A DNA stretch of 64,000 nt from Sepioteuthis lessoniana (GCA_963585895.1 OY757916.1:18449129-18513128); one strand, 5' to 3'; positions 33,193-44,435 are shown, counted from the stretch's first letter. Notes: generated by a model from the letters alone, not told the origin. Translations and numbers: made by a program.

Positions 33193-33601
33193 GAGCCGGG
33201 TTTCTTTTTCTCTTACTGCATGGCCTTTACTCTTGGCTCTTGGTTTGAGTGAAATGCACTTGCTTGTTGCTTCTGTGTAGACTGTAGCAAAGTTTTCTTA
33301 TTCGTCACTCGGGGTATGTCTTTCAGATGTCTTCTGAAATGTGTCAAATTTGTTTTGTACAGTATATTATATTTTGTATATTGATTGCTTATATCGTTAT
33401 TGGACATGTGGGAATCCGTCATGTTGTGAAGTTAGCTATTTGTTTCTTATTTCTGCGTAGACTCAGACGAATCTTTGCTAAGACGAGTCTGTTATCGGAA
33501 GATATTCATTCAAAAGAGTGGTATGCTTCACTTGTCAAAGTACTATTTACTTCTTGTTTATGAGTGTATAGTCTAGATGTGCTTTACAGTAATTTGGGTA
33601 G

Positions 33602-34690
33602 TGTTGCATTCGAAGTTATCTCCCCTACACCGAGAGCTTTCCCCTAGGAAGTTGGAAAAGGGAAAAAGGGGGGTTCCGGAGAGGGACAGTTGCCGTTTTG
33701 GTACTGGCAGCTTCTTACCTAAATAAAAGTATTTAAAAAAAAAACTACATCCGCGACATTATCTGTTTACTTCAACAGGTGACGAAATAACAAGAACCAC
33801 ACAACAACAAGAAAAAAAAATGCCTTTCTCGAAGTCTACTTTTCCGGATGTTTTCGACCCAAGCTTACTCGAGGGGAACACTTATCAGGCTTTTAACAAC
33901 CACATCGAAGCCTGAGAAATGTCTTACTATGTTATTTGTATCGGAGAACTAAAAGAAGATGCTTCTGAACTCGTCCAACAGCAATACAAAGCCAAAGTTT
34001 TCAGAATGTGCGTTTTCCAAGGCGAGCGGCTAAAAACGGACTGAAAAAGCGAATTCAACCAAGACTTAGCCCGACTCAAACAAGCGGATTTTTAACAAAA
34101 TGGTGCAAAGACTCTGCACCAGCTAGGTGTGTAACACAATGGATAATTTTCATAATTGAATATCAAAAAATAATAATGTGATACTGTCATTCGGAATACG
34201 AAAAAGTCTTCTTTCAGTCTGTTTATAATTCTAGTCTGACAAAACTTCTTAGAGAAGGTTTTATGAGCGAATCTTGCTTGCAGCTACAAAGAGGCATAAA
34301 CTGATTCGCACTAACGTCTCACCCAAATTGTGTCTTTAGGTTTCATAACCCAACTCACCTCGAATCCAAAATTATCTTTTCCTATCTTCTAAATATCTTA
34401 ATTATTGCATGAGCAAGTCCTATTAGAACTCATGTCGTTAATTCTTATATTCCCATGCTGGTTGACAAGCCTTGATTTGTTTATTATTTGTATTCTGTCT
34501 TCTCAAACGTTATTTTAACATGACGTACTTAAACCTGGTCACCACCTGTGCACGCATTTGACCTTTACAAGGAAATACACTTACACTCAAAGATTTGTAT
34601 CCAGTCTACAAACTCACCAAACTAAATAATAAACTAATTAAAATAATCAATTATCATTAAAATAATTAATTAACACCCTAATAATTTTAC
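33602..34690 (+). mobile_element. Truncated LTR retrotransposon 5' end in the LINE
   Basis: A 176-bp LTR (33602-33777) with TGTTG...CAACA ends and an AATAAA signal (33722), followed by a possible primer-binding site 'ggtgacgaaataac', an A-rich leader and an ATG at 33820. The rest to about 34690 is AT-rich with no pol recognised and no second LTR. LINE similarity resumes on both sides (GKTIDQHL side at 34690; AHLDYTLINKK side at 33600), so this ~1.1 kb is an insertion. Confidence 0.6.
33820..34095 (+). pseudogene. Decayed gag-like first frame
   Basis: From the ATG at 33820 one frame stays in register for 91 codons with internal TGA stops at 33913-33915 and 34042-34044 and a TAA at 34093-34095. 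It begins MPFSKSTFPDVFDPSLLEGN and is charged thereafter (GELKEDASELVQQQYKAK). Its place after LTR, primer-site-like sequence and leader suggests gag, but no zinc knuckle or other diagnostic motif is present. Family unknown; non-functional. Confidence 0.45.
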
Positions 34691-35274
34691 AGATGTTGGT
34701 CAATAGTTTTCCCGTTCTTTTTTTGGAATTTAATGTTTAGGCATGAAAACCTGTTCTCGAGTGAAAGATCTGCAAAATATTCGCCATTTCTGTTTGGCAG
34801 GTTGCGTAAGCCAAATTTGTTAGTTTTATATTTGCCTATTTGTGCATTCATGTCGTCATCGATGATTAGAACGTTGTGTCACGAAATGTGTCAGACAAGG
34901 GAAGATAACTCGTTGTAGAAGTTGATGATGTCTGTTTCCTTACTAGCATTGAAGGGACTGTACCTTGAAAGATTGTTGTTTAGGGGTTGCCATTAAATCA
35001 AACAAACATCATTCTTCATTGGATTCTCTGAATACAATTTCGTGATTTTAAGGCGCGAGTAGAGAAGCATTCTCTCTCAACCAACGATGTCATTAACGGA
35101 AGTTTTACCAGCAGATGCCGAGATAAATGTCCTTCCATTGTAGGTATCATAGTATTTCAGTACTTGTTCGTTATAGTAGAACCAATGCTGTTATTCACAT
35201 ATGATATCTATATTATGCTTGGCTGTAGACACTGTCAGCTCAGGCAGCAGGAGGCAATTTAAATTTGAACATAT

Positions 35275-35960
35275 TTCATCATCATCATCATCATGTCGCT
35301 CCATCGGCACGGATATCCCTGACCCTTTCTCGCCACCCTTCTCTATCGTCCATTACTTGCGACAGGTCTTCAGGGCTACATCCCGTATTGGCACAGAGCT
35401 GCTGTATGTAGGTTCTAGCTCGTCGTCCTGCTTTTGCTCGGCCATGTGAAGGGGTCCACTGGAGTACATCACTTACGAGCTCGTCCTTACTTCTCCAGCA
35501 GTGTCCTGCATGTCTGGTTCATCTAACTTGGACAGTTTTCGTGATGGGTGATAAGTGGCCGTACAGCTGCTTCTTTGTGGGTGCTGCCTCCAGGACTTGT
35601 TCAATATTGCTAGCAGCATTCTTGTGTAGTTGCCGTCAAGCTTTTTTTCCATATGTTTAGTTAGAGTCCATTTAATGCATCCATACAGCAGTATCGACAA
35701 GACTGCTGTTTGGAAGAAACTGCGTTTCATTTTATCGGTCAGGTCTGACTTCCATATGACCGATAGTCTATTGATATCTCTCCATGCCTTTGCTAGTCGC
35801 GTGTTGATGTCTGTCTCGGTCGATGAGACACTGCTTCCAAGGTTGGTGAACTTGTCTACTAGTTTCAGAAAGCTACCATTTAGTGTGGAGATGCTGCCAC
35901 TTTGATTAAAGCACATATATTCTGTCATGTGTGCATTGACATGGAGGCCTATACCTGTAG
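35275..35960 (-). mobile_element. LINE 3' end, long open C-terminal part
   Basis: The minus frame 35473-35928 (151 codons) reads MTEYMCFNQSGSISTLNGSF, KLVDKFTNLGSSVSSTETDI, RLAKAWRDINRLSVIWKSDL and LLYGCIKWTLTKHMEKKLDG, the segment after the reverse transcriptase core. A frameshift near 35560 breaks the rest, and the (ATG)n tail reads (CAT)n at 35278-35294. It abuts the older LINE copy ending at 35230. Confidence 0.92.
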
Positions 35961-36128
35961 CTACTCAAGGAGAATTTCATGAAATATTAACTTAAAGATA
36001 TTAGTAATGCTTTTATTAAGTCCATTGCAAATTTTCTTCCTGATTTCTTTTCTTCTTACAGTATAAATCAAAATAGTATTTAGATTATAGTGAAATTATT
36101 TGCGATACATATATATAATACTTTTATC

Positions 36129-36420
36129 ATGTTTACCAACCCCCTCCGCTCAGGCAGGATATGACACAAGGTCAATTTTTAAGCGGAGTTTAACAGGTTT
36201 CAATTCAGAGTTTTCCTTCTCCTCGACTAGCTGCCTTACCAAGGCTGAAGAACCTAGTCTGCCCTACTATTTACCCATAGCCGGAGGGAGAATAATTGGA
36301 TTCATAGCTTTCCCAAGGGTATTAGTGCTATGTGAAATGCAATTAGTCTCGTCCAGGATTTGAACTCGTGTCGCCGAGTCCAATTCCTACGACGATAACC
36401 ATTACATCACGGGCACCTCC
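36129..36420 (-). mobile_element. SINE-A, minus strand
   Basis: 'gtttaccaaccccctccgct' to 'catcacgggcacctcc'; box B complement 'ggatttgaactcg' near 36356. Flanks 'tataatacttttat' and 'tataatatttttat' are a likely degraded target duplication. Confidence 0.88.
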
Positions 36421-36454
36421 TCTTTATATAATATTTTTATTGGTAATATGAGTC

Positions 36455-36640
36455 AATGAAGAAGACATGCGGGACTCAGCTGGAGAAGTGAGGACGATCA
36501 CATAAGTGACGCTCTTCTATGGATCCCATAACACGGACGAACTAGTGTTGGCCGATTACAAGAACTTATCTACAACAGCACTATTCAGGATGTTGTCTAC
36601 AAAACCTGCCGGATGCAATAGACGAGTGAGACAAAAGACG
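36455..36640 (+). mobile_element. Diverged LINE C-terminal fragment
   Basis: 'agacatgcgggactcagctg' and 'ggacgatcacataagtgacg' align with the TRHAGHCWRS-DELISDVLL region of the LINE, followed by 'ctgccggatgcaatagacga' (LPDAIDE). No (ATG)n tail. Highly diverged, like the copy at 45.1 kb. Confidence 0.7.
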
Positions 36641-36711
36641 AATGATTTTGTTATCAAAAGAATAACAGGCTCTAGTTGAGTCTTTTCTGTTACAAACAAA
36701 TCACTGGAGGC

Positions 36712-36841
36712 AACCGAGGTGAAATGGTTATCGTCGAAGGAAATGGACACGGAGACACGAATTCAAATCCTGGACGAGGCTGTTTGCATTTCTCATAGAG
36801 TTAATACCCTTGAGAAAGTTATCAATCCAACTATTCCCCCC

Positions 36842-36876
<35 letters not shown>

Positions 36877-37146
36877 GGGTATCACCTACCTTTTCAGCAT
36901 AATGAGCTGTTCCATCTGCCATATATAGCAGTAGCGGAGATCAGTCTGAAAAGGATAAGCCTACGTGTCAGACCAGAAGAGACGTTCCTATTGTTGAAGT
37001 ATATCCTTACTCTATCACTAATCCTATGTTCTTATTACTAACAGTCTCTCCCTTGTAAATACTCTTTCCTGTAAATATAACTATTTCCCTCACATATCGT
37101 GGTTTGTCTTATTATTACTACTACTTGTGTTCACTGACCAGAACAC

Positions 37147-37213
<67 letters not shown>

Positions 37214-37352
37214 TAAATGGTAAGGCAGGCTGAACTCTTTAACCTTGGTGTAGCAACTGGTCTGGTAAAAGGAAAACTGAATTCAAACCTGTTAAGCTCT
37301 GCTTTAAAATTGTCCTTGTGTCACATCTTGCTCATTCAGAGGGGTTGGGTAG
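36712..37352 (+). mobile_element. SINE-A split inside its centre by (CT)n and an LTR-like insert
   Basis: Head 'aaccgaggtgaaatggttat' with box B 'gaattcaaatcctgg' and centre to 36841 ('caactattccccc'). The 3' half resumes at about 37211 ('ggttaaatggtaaggcagg') to 37352 ('gaggggttgggta'). Between them lie (CT)n, a TG...CA segment and more (CT)n. Confidence 0.8.
36873..37147 (+). mobile_element. Possible small solo LTR within (CT)n
   Basis: About 275 bp beginning TGTTGGG and ending GAACACA, inserted into the (CT)n tract so that CT repeats lie on both sides (36847-36872; 37149-37210). No polyadenylation signal or target duplication can be proven inside a microsatellite. Confidence 0.4.
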
Positions 37353-37382
37353 TACCTACAAACTAATTAGTATTAGTTTTTA

Positions 37383-37610
37383 TTTCTTTTTTATTCAATG
37401 GCATATCGACCTCCGAGGATTATATAATGCCTAAGCCATCCTTGTAGAAGGACTGTAGTTGATCTGTTTAACCAATAATATGGAGTATAAGGGAGTTCAT
37501 GCCTTGCACCAGGGATTTTGTCCAAAAGTGAACGTGATAGCGTGAATGGAGTTAAAACTCGCTTACTACGATATCACGGTCCAGCACATTAGCCACTACC
37601 CCACGGGAAC
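37383..37610 (-). mobile_element. SINE-B, minus strand
   Basis: 'tcaatggcatatcgacctcc' tail, central 'gagtataagggagttcatgc', 'gagttaaaactcgc' and 'cattagccactaccccacgg' head complement. Confidence 0.83.
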
Positions 37611-37654
37611 TACTCCCTTAACAAATCACCTGTGTACAAGAATTCACGTAACGA

Positions 37655-37862
37655 AGTGTAATTGATGAGGAGTGTTCAAATCTTGGAAAAGGCTGCTTGT
37701 CTTTTATTTCTTATGCCTCTGGGAAGGGCAAGATGTATCCGTCTCTTCTTGTCGCATCTATGAATAAATAGTACGTAAGGCTAGGCTCTTTCTGCTGTAC
37801 TCCGCTAAAGACTTTACCTTGTGTCTCATCCAGCTCGAATCAGAGGTGTTGGGTAAGTTCAA
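37655..37862 (+). mobile_element. Old SINE-A, diverged
   Basis: Recognisable blocks in order: 'gtgttcaaatcttgg' (box B), 'gcctctgggaagggcaagat', 'tatgaataaatagtacgtaa', 'gactttaccttgtgtctcat', 'gaggtgttgggtaag'. Box A region lost. Confidence 0.65.
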
Positions 37863-38036
37863 CCCAGTGTTATATCCTTTGCTAATTCCTGGCTTAGATG
37901 ATAACAGTCACTAATACTGATGGACGAAAATCATATTTCTCACATAGCTTTGATTATTTTATCATTATCTTCGCAAAGCAATTTATTAAATATAACGTAT
38001 AGTTGTGGATTATTTTGCGGGAGAGACAGAAAGAAT

Positions 38037-38039
38037 GAA

Positions 38040-38087
<48 letters not shown>

Positions 38088-38092
38088 AAGAA
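38037..38092. repeat. (GT)n(TA)n(GA)n compound microsatellite
   Basis: Three dinucleotide tracts in succession. Frames on both strands here encode only the repeat. Confidence 0.95.
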
Positions 38093-38217
38093 GATAATTG
38101 ATCCACATTCGCTTTTAATTTCTTATTTGATGTTCTGCTGAACTCCGACATGCTACTAAATATCGATATTAACTTTTTTTTTAGATTCAGAGAAATTACC
38201 AAAATGCAGGTTCATCA

Positions 38218-38299
38218 TCTCTTTCTTTCTTTCGTTCTTTCTTTCTAGACACCTGGTAAATTATACTGCACATATCTTTCTTTCTTTCTTTCTTTCAGT
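38218..38299. repeat. (TTTC)n microsatellite
   Basis: Two TTTC runs (38220-38247; 38276-38299) separated by 28 bp. Confidence 0.9.
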
Positions 38300-38705
38300 T
38301 TATATTGCAGATATTAAATGATGAAAATATTCCTTGAAATCTATTTGAACTCAAGAACGTAAGGGAATCTACGCAAAATGATACTTTAAATAGCTGAAAA
38401 TGTCCAAAATAATCTTTAATTTCACTTGATTAAATTAGAACCATTTTCAAAGGGAAACAGTGTTGAGTTTCGTCGCATTTAATAAAATGTAAAACCCTCA
38501 AAACAGGACGTCTTTTCCATATCAATTTCAGCATCGGAAAAAACAAGAAATAATAAGATATGTTAATGTTGCTTGATAGATTTTCGATACAAACCATCAA
38601 AAGAAAATTCTATTTGCCGTTAGATTTTACGGAACTTTTTAAATTCCCTTTGTATAATCCTTTTAAATTTAATATGATTTGGGATTATTTTAGGTGAAAA
38701 AGAAG
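38300..38705. other. Unassigned DNA
   Basis: AT-rich, no matching family in the window. Confidence 0.35.
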
Positions 38706-38935
38706 TGTGAGTACCCATGGCAAAATGGCTAAAGTACTGAACTGCGGCTTCACAGTCAGTGAGGTCGAACTTCAGTAGCGATATTAAGTTCAATTTCTCA
38801 CTAATACCATTGGAAAAAGCATTGAAACCCCATTTCCCTCTGTAAATAGTATCACCGCTCTTCTGCCAGGATGGCTTTAGTATTAAATAACACACGAAGG
38901 TTGATATGTCATTTAATAAAAGAGATCAAACTAAG
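38706..38935 (+). mobile_element. SINE-B, plus strand
   Basis: 'agtacccatggcaaaatggc' head, 'gaggtcgaacttc' box B, 'tcactaataccattgg' central block, 'ggctttagtattaaataaca' and 'gttgatatgtcatttaat' tail. Confidence 0.83.
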
Positions 38936-39181
38936 TCTTAGGTGAGTCATTAATTTGATAATTTATTAGTTTTATTCTACAAGTTATAATAAAAGCAACC
39001 TAACATTCAAACTAATGACCTTCATGTTACACCATCTAAAGTCATCTTTAGGTTATTTAATACCAAATCCTCTTTATATATATATATATATATATATCAA
39101 ATATATTTTTTTCTTTTGGTAGGTTTTATGGCATATCAGAACCTTTTAGATTATTTAATACCAAATCATGTTTATATACAT

Positions 39182-40539
39182 TGTGACGCTGCATGAATAA
39201 TTATTCCAGGACGAGAGTTAATTTTATGCGCATGTGACGTCGAGGGCAGTCTGGCACTTGACCCTCCGCAAAATAGGTCCTTGTCAAGACTTCCATTTTG
39301 GGCATATGGTAAACTGGCAAATAATGTGGGGGTTAATTTGGGGCTAGACTGATCTCCGACGCAGGCAAGGGGGGTTCCAAATTCACTTTCCCATACTCCA
39401 CCAAGTCCTTCGTTTTCATCTCCCCTCAGATAACGGACAACATGGACTTCAAGGTTAGAAAATATTAACTGTAGTCAAATTTCTAAAATTCCCTTGTAAT
39501 GTTTTATGGTGAATAAGACATTTAACGAGAATTAATGAAAGCGATAGAAAGCTGAAACAGATATGTGCAAAAGAAGGCGACTCGATAGATAAATAACACA
39601 ACCAAAAGATTTCAACACAAGAGTGCATTTAAAATATAACAAAGTTTTAATAGGCGACGACCAAACAAATAATAAGATTTAAGAAACAGTTCCTTTTTCT
39701 TTTCTCTTTTCTTTTTAAAATACCCGCTACATTAAGCCAGAAGGCAGTATCAAACATAAATGTCTCTCAACAGTCCTTTTCTTCTTTCTCCTTTTTTCTT
39801 TCTTTCTTTATTCTTTTACACGAGAAAATGCTTAAGTCGCCTGGCTGAAGCATGTGACAAAGTTCATTCACTAATTTACTGTTCATTCACTAATTTTCAG
39901 TTTCTATCTTTCTTTTTTGAATACATATAATTCCAATATTTAGGAAGGGTAGAAGGAAAAACAGTTTAAGTTTTACTTATCTTTGACAAAGCTTAATTTT
40001 CGGGTTCCTTTCTTTAACGGGCGAGTGGCATCCCCGGAATCGAGCTGATTGTTAACACATCTTTCAAACGCTGACTTCTGTCCAGAGATTCTGTTCTACT
40101 CTTTTTACGCGAGATTCCCCAGTGTTGGCCAAATTGCCGTCTATCTTTCGCCTATGTCTGTCCAGAACAAAACTTTCTTATTGTGGGCGAGGGACCTCCC
40201 AGAGTTTGGCTGTAGACCGGCGTCTTTATCTGCCGACTTCTGTCCTCAAACTGAAGATTCTTTTCCAAATTTCTCTAACGAAAAAATGTCATTTGGGCAC
40301 TGAAGGGTCTATGACCAACCATTTGACTTTTCCTTCTCCCACAATTTCCTCCGGTCATGCTACTAGAGTGACCTGGATTCCTTTCTTTGTTCAACAGGCT
40401 GCAGGTCATAGAGTGCGAGGAGCTTTGACCTTCATTCTCCAACCGTTTTAGCGGTCAGTCTTAGTGACTGTTGATTCAAACACAGAAGGGTAAGGGAATT
40501 GACCTCCCTTTCCCTCTCTCGGTAGCATACCACGTCACA
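39182..40539. mobile_element. LTR-F: 1,358-bp solo-LTR-like insertion, TSD ACAT
   Basis: Termini TGTGACG and CGTCACA are perfect inverted repeats; ACAT lies at 39178-39181 and 40540-40543. The insert is in the M-element head spacer. It contains a TGACGTC core at 39235-39241 and several AATAAG/AATAAA-like sites but no retroelement coding sequence. The overlapping frames at 40049-40451 resemble nothing I know. A long solo LTR fits best; a non-autonomous DNA element is the alternative. Confidence 0.6.
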
Positions 40540-40555
40540 ACATATATTAAATACA

Positions 40556-41180
40556 TATGATTTGGTTTGGTTGACTCTTTGGTATATCAAAACCTTGTAG
40601 GTTATCTAATATTAAGTCCACTTTATACATATATATTAAATATATATAAAATTGGGTTTGGTTGGCTGTTATGGCATATCAACTCTTGTAAGTTATTTAA
40701 TACCAAATCCTCTTTAGACATTTATATTAAATATATATTACTCTTGGCTGGTTTTATGGCATACCAAGACCTTGTAGATTATTTAATACCAAATCTTGTT
40801 TATACACATATATTAGATATATATGATTTAGTTGGGTTGGTTTTTATGGCATATCAACCCTTGTAGGTTATTAATACTAAATCCTGTTTATACACATAGG
40901 TTAAATATATAGGATTAGGTTTGGTTGGCTTTTATGGCATATCAACCGTTGTAGGTTATTTAATACCAAATCGTGTTTATACACATATGTTAAATATATA
41001 GGATTAGGTTTGGTTGGCTTTTATGGCATATCAACCGTTGAAGGTTATTTAATACCAAATCTTGTTTATAAACATGTGTTAAATATATATATGATTAGGC
41101 TTGGTTAACTTTTATGGCATATCAACCGTTGTAGGTTATTTAATACCAAATCCTCTTTAGACATATATATTCCATGTATT
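40556..41180 (+). repeat. Tandem array of M heads, 89-91 bp period
   Basis: 'tttatggcat' at 40931, 41020 and 41111 gives the period; seven related copies overall, later ones most alike. Each contains the TGGCAT hairpin region and the 'acatatattaaatatata' spacer. Confidence 0.88.
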
Positions 41181-42227
41181 GTAAACGAGTAGTTTGGGTT
41201 CAAACGAGGTTGGGCTCATTTGTTTGCACACAGTTAAATTGTTTATGTAACATTAATAGTTTAATTTAACATTGATCATTTGTTTGCACGCAGTTAAATC
41301 GTTATTCATATGATTTGTAAGTGAATGATCTGTAGGTAATCGTATTTTAAAATGAGTTAGAACAATTTGATTTCCAGACAAGTATTGCTATTATTTGCAC
41401 TGAGTTAAATGGTTTCAGATATTTTTCAAACTAATAGTTTTATTTGCACATAGTTAAATGATTTCAAGTATTCCCATTTAACATTAATAGTTCTATTTAA
41501 CATCATTCATTTTCACGGAGTCAAATAGTTCCGAGTATTGCCATGTAATGCTAATAATTCAATTTTTACACACGGTTAAACAGCTTCAAGTAATCCTGTC
41601 TAACTCTAATTATTCTATTTAATATCAATCATTTATTTGCACACAGTTCAATGGTTTCAGGTTTTGCTATATAACAGTTAAATGGTTTCAAGTATTGTTA
41701 CGTAACATTTATTTGTTTGCATATAGTTAAATGGTTAAACATTTCTATTTAACCCATGGACAGGACTCTTGCAGTTACTCATACTCCGAGTCAGAGTGGA
41801 CCAGGTAGTAATGGCAGTGAATGGGGTACTTCACCCCCACCCAGAATTCCATAATTGGAGCCGCAACATTTAATAGTTGGAGGAAAGAGCTTCCCCCTCG
41901 GCAGAAATGCAGTCAGTGCATCCGACAGCCCCAGTCGTCTGAGCGATGGTCGATCGAGGTCTTTTGTTGTCTTACAGCAGAAGAGATTCTTTTCAGTTAA
42001 CTAATGCCAATTAATTTGGCCGCACCATTGATATATCTTGAGGAGTGGTATTATCACAATGCAACGTACAGTCAGCTCCACTGACAGCGTAGATTAATAT
42101 AAAGAATATTTCTATGGAGTCCATACAACTGTGAGCAAATATTTCAAAACTTTTGACTCACCGCAGTCGTAGAACAGACTGTGTCAGGCAACCAGTCTAA
42201 GAGAAAGAAAACATATGACTCACCCTA

Positions 42228-42795
42228 GTAAACTAGCAGACAAGTTCAACTACCTAGGAAAAACATCGACACACGGCTAACGAAGGCATGGACAGCTATC
42301 GATAAGCTATCGGTCATATGGAAGTTAGACCTGATCCATAAAATGAAACGCAGTTTCTTCCAAGCGGCGGTCGTGTTGATACTGCAATATGAATGCACTA
42401 CATGGATGCTAACTAAACGGCTGGAGAAAAAGCTAGATGGCAACTACACAAGAATGCTGCGAGCAATGTTGAACAAGTCTTGGCGGCAACACCCTACAAA
42501 GCACCAACTATACGGCCACCTACCTCCCAACAGAAAAACTATCAAAGTTAGACGAACCAGACATGCAGGACACTGCTGGAGAAGCAGGGTCGGGCTCATA
42601 AGTGATGTACTCCTATGGACCCCCGCATATGGCCGAGCAAAAGCAGGACGACCAGCACGAACCTACATACAGCAGCTCTGTGATGATATGGGATGTAGCC
42701 ATGAGGACCTGCCAGAAGCAATGAACGATAGGGAAGAGTGGCGAGAGAGGGTCGGGGATATCCGTGCTGGCGGCACGACATGATTATGATGAAGA
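42228..42795 (+). mobile_element. LINE 3' end with intact C-terminal frame
   Basis: The frame 42343-42783 (146 codons) carries the full C-terminus (MKRSFFQAAVVLILQYECTT, NYTRMLRAMLNKSWRQHPTK, GRPARTYIQQLCDDMGC, NDREEWRERVGDIRAGG). Sequence upstream to 42228 encodes the DKFNYLG segment with a small deletion. Short ATG-rich tail. Confidence 0.92.
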
Positions 42796-43726
42796 TGGTT
42801 TATTGTATTTCAGTTATAACTAAAAGCATTGAGAAATGAACAAAAGGCTTGCATCCTCATCTTCTACAAGAAAGTTGAGAAAGAGCTTTCGAGGAAACCC
42901 ATCCACAACTTTTTAGATTCTAACTATTTGTTGAATTATCGAAGGAGTACATGCAAAAAATCTCGAAGCAACACTCTTGTTTGTCGAGTTTCTTAGGCAT
43001 TTAAATTCTTACACAGAGGAAAGATAAAGTAAATTCTACTAGTATATGGTCAACTTCAAAAAGAAATTTACTGCTATAATGATAATCTACAAAGCAAACG
43101 TTTCTCTTCGGGATCTGATCTTGTACTTTAGGCATCAGCTTAGGGTCAAGATTAGATGCGTTAGAAAACGCTTGGACCTTCATAACATTCGACAAAAGGT
43201 GGGTGTATGCAGCGAGCCTGGTCGTACAAAAGGGAGCAATGTTGGAGTCATCCTTCCCTCCTCTTCCTGCGCATGGCGATGGCGGATAGGGTCCTTCGGG
43301 ACCCCACCCCGGGTAAGTAGGATTTGACGTTTTTTCTAGTCTTCCTGAATCCCTAGTTAGTTTTGTGAGTGGTGTCATCTTCCCTTTCAGCTAACTGTTA
43401 GATTCACAAGATCCTTCCCATACCCTATTATTTTTTCTTCCCTAATCACTTGCCAGCCCGACTTTTTTTAGGATCTTGAACACACATTACTGTATTCAAT
43501 ATTGTCCTATTTCCTGGCCGCTCCCCTTCCCTCATGTTTTTCTTTTATCCCCATTAGGATAGGCCCCCTCCCCCATATAGACAGCCCGGCTTGTTTTCGG
43601 GTTTCCTAGAGACCGGAAAACAGCCGGCTTTCAACATCATAGAGTGAGAATGGGAGGGAAACCAAACGGGGTTTATCTTATGTTCTCTTGGGGCTTTTTT
43701 CTCCAATCCCCCATCATCCTGGCGGC
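42796..43726. other. Unassigned DNA with UUCG hairpin
   Basis: No family recognised. A perfect GGGTCC-TTCG-GGACCC hairpin lies at 43289-43304 in a locally GC-rich stretch (43250-43320). 43555-43690 is also GC-rich ('gacagcccggcttgttttcg'). Confidence 0.4.
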
Positions 43727-44035
43727 AACACTCCACAAGGCACACACTATACGGCCACCTGCCTCCCATCACGAAAATTATCAAAGTTAGACGAACCAGA
43801 CATGCAGGATACTGCTGGAGAAGCAGGGACGAACTCATAAGTGATGTACTCCTATGGACCCCCACATATGGTCAAGCAAAAGTAGGATGACCATTTCGAA
43901 CATACATTCAGCAGCTATGTGAGGATACGAGATGTGGCCCTGAAGACCTACCAGAGTCAATGAACGATAGGGAGAAGTGACGAGAGAGGGTCAGAGATAT
44001 CCGTGCCTGCGGCACGACATGATGATGATGATATA
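43727..44035 (+). mobile_element. LINE 3' end fragment
   Basis: From 'ctggcggcaacactccacaa' through the TRHAGYCWRSRDELISDVLL region to 'cgacatgatgatgatgata'. Frames broken ('agtaggatgacc' stop). Confidence 0.9.
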
Positions 44036-44435
44036 TATCATCTCACCTCATCGGGTTTTTAAGAAGGTCTTCTGTCCATGGAGTGAATGAGGTATTATGG
44101 TAGCTGTTGGTGCGTTTGGCGACGAAAGAATGGATTTATTGTCAAGAGCGAATGAAGATGATTGGAACTAGCTAGGACTCCCTAGAAAAACAATTGAATA
44201 ACACAGTTTTCTTCCCTTTCCCCCTCCCCTCAAAACATTTCAGGCCTTGTGCCCACTTTTTAAAATTCATTCATTTTTTAAAGAAATAAAATCTACAAAA
44301 CAACGAACGCCATAGCTTCCTGACCTTAAAGTGGCACAGATTTCTTTGGGATTGTTGCTTGAGTATTGCAAGAAAATACATTGGCACCATGTCTATGAAG
44401 AATTTTCCTAGATAATATACAACGAACGTCAATGT
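44036..44435. other. Unassigned DNA
   Basis: Nothing recognised; directly precedes LTR-A. Confidence 0.35.

Larger units (their letters stand above)
29986..35230 (-). mobile_element. Nearly full-length LINE, split by five insertions
   Basis: Minus-strand LINE read from 35230 to 29986. Endonuclease domain at about 35215-34690 (FISASAGKTSVND, INFYNELSSLV, NVLIIDDDMNAQIGK) continuing at 33600-33205 (AHLDYTLINKK, LAKIRLSLRRNKKQ). Reverse transcriptase at about 32620-32155 (EEELDAVFKKIKN, GLDEIPP, LRKNQNGWRKNRS, then ATLLFVYFSKTFDSI), 31655-31605 (YGHSKETVAAIMMLY), 31100-30840 (KDTLAPYIFILCPDYAVRAS, then the catalytic ADD at 30922-30930) and the C-terminal region to 29986. The motif-A Asp is Tyr (FVYFSK) and there are several stops and frameshifts, so it is dead. 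Gaps are filled by SINE-A, LTR-A, LTR-B, SINE-C and an LTR/gag element. Confidence 0.88.
39030..41955 (+). mobile_element. M element with multiplied head, split by LTR-like insert
   Basis: Two heads at 39030-39181, then the 1358-bp insert, then seven further heads (40556-41180), ~67-bp units (41215-41740, motif 'cacacagttaaat'), and the body from about 41752 ('ccgagtcagagtggaccagg') to 'agccccagtcgtctgagcg' near 41928-41946. Joining 39181 to 40544 restores a normal head spacer. Confidence 0.75.

Noticed and set aside
37954-38202. Frames rich in YIYIYI, THTH and LSLSLS across the window
   Set aside because: Translations of TA, CA and CT microsatellites.
40049-40451. Overlapping 84- and 109-codon frames
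   Set aside because: Inside the 1,358-bp LTR-like insert, overlapping in different frames, with no recognised domain.
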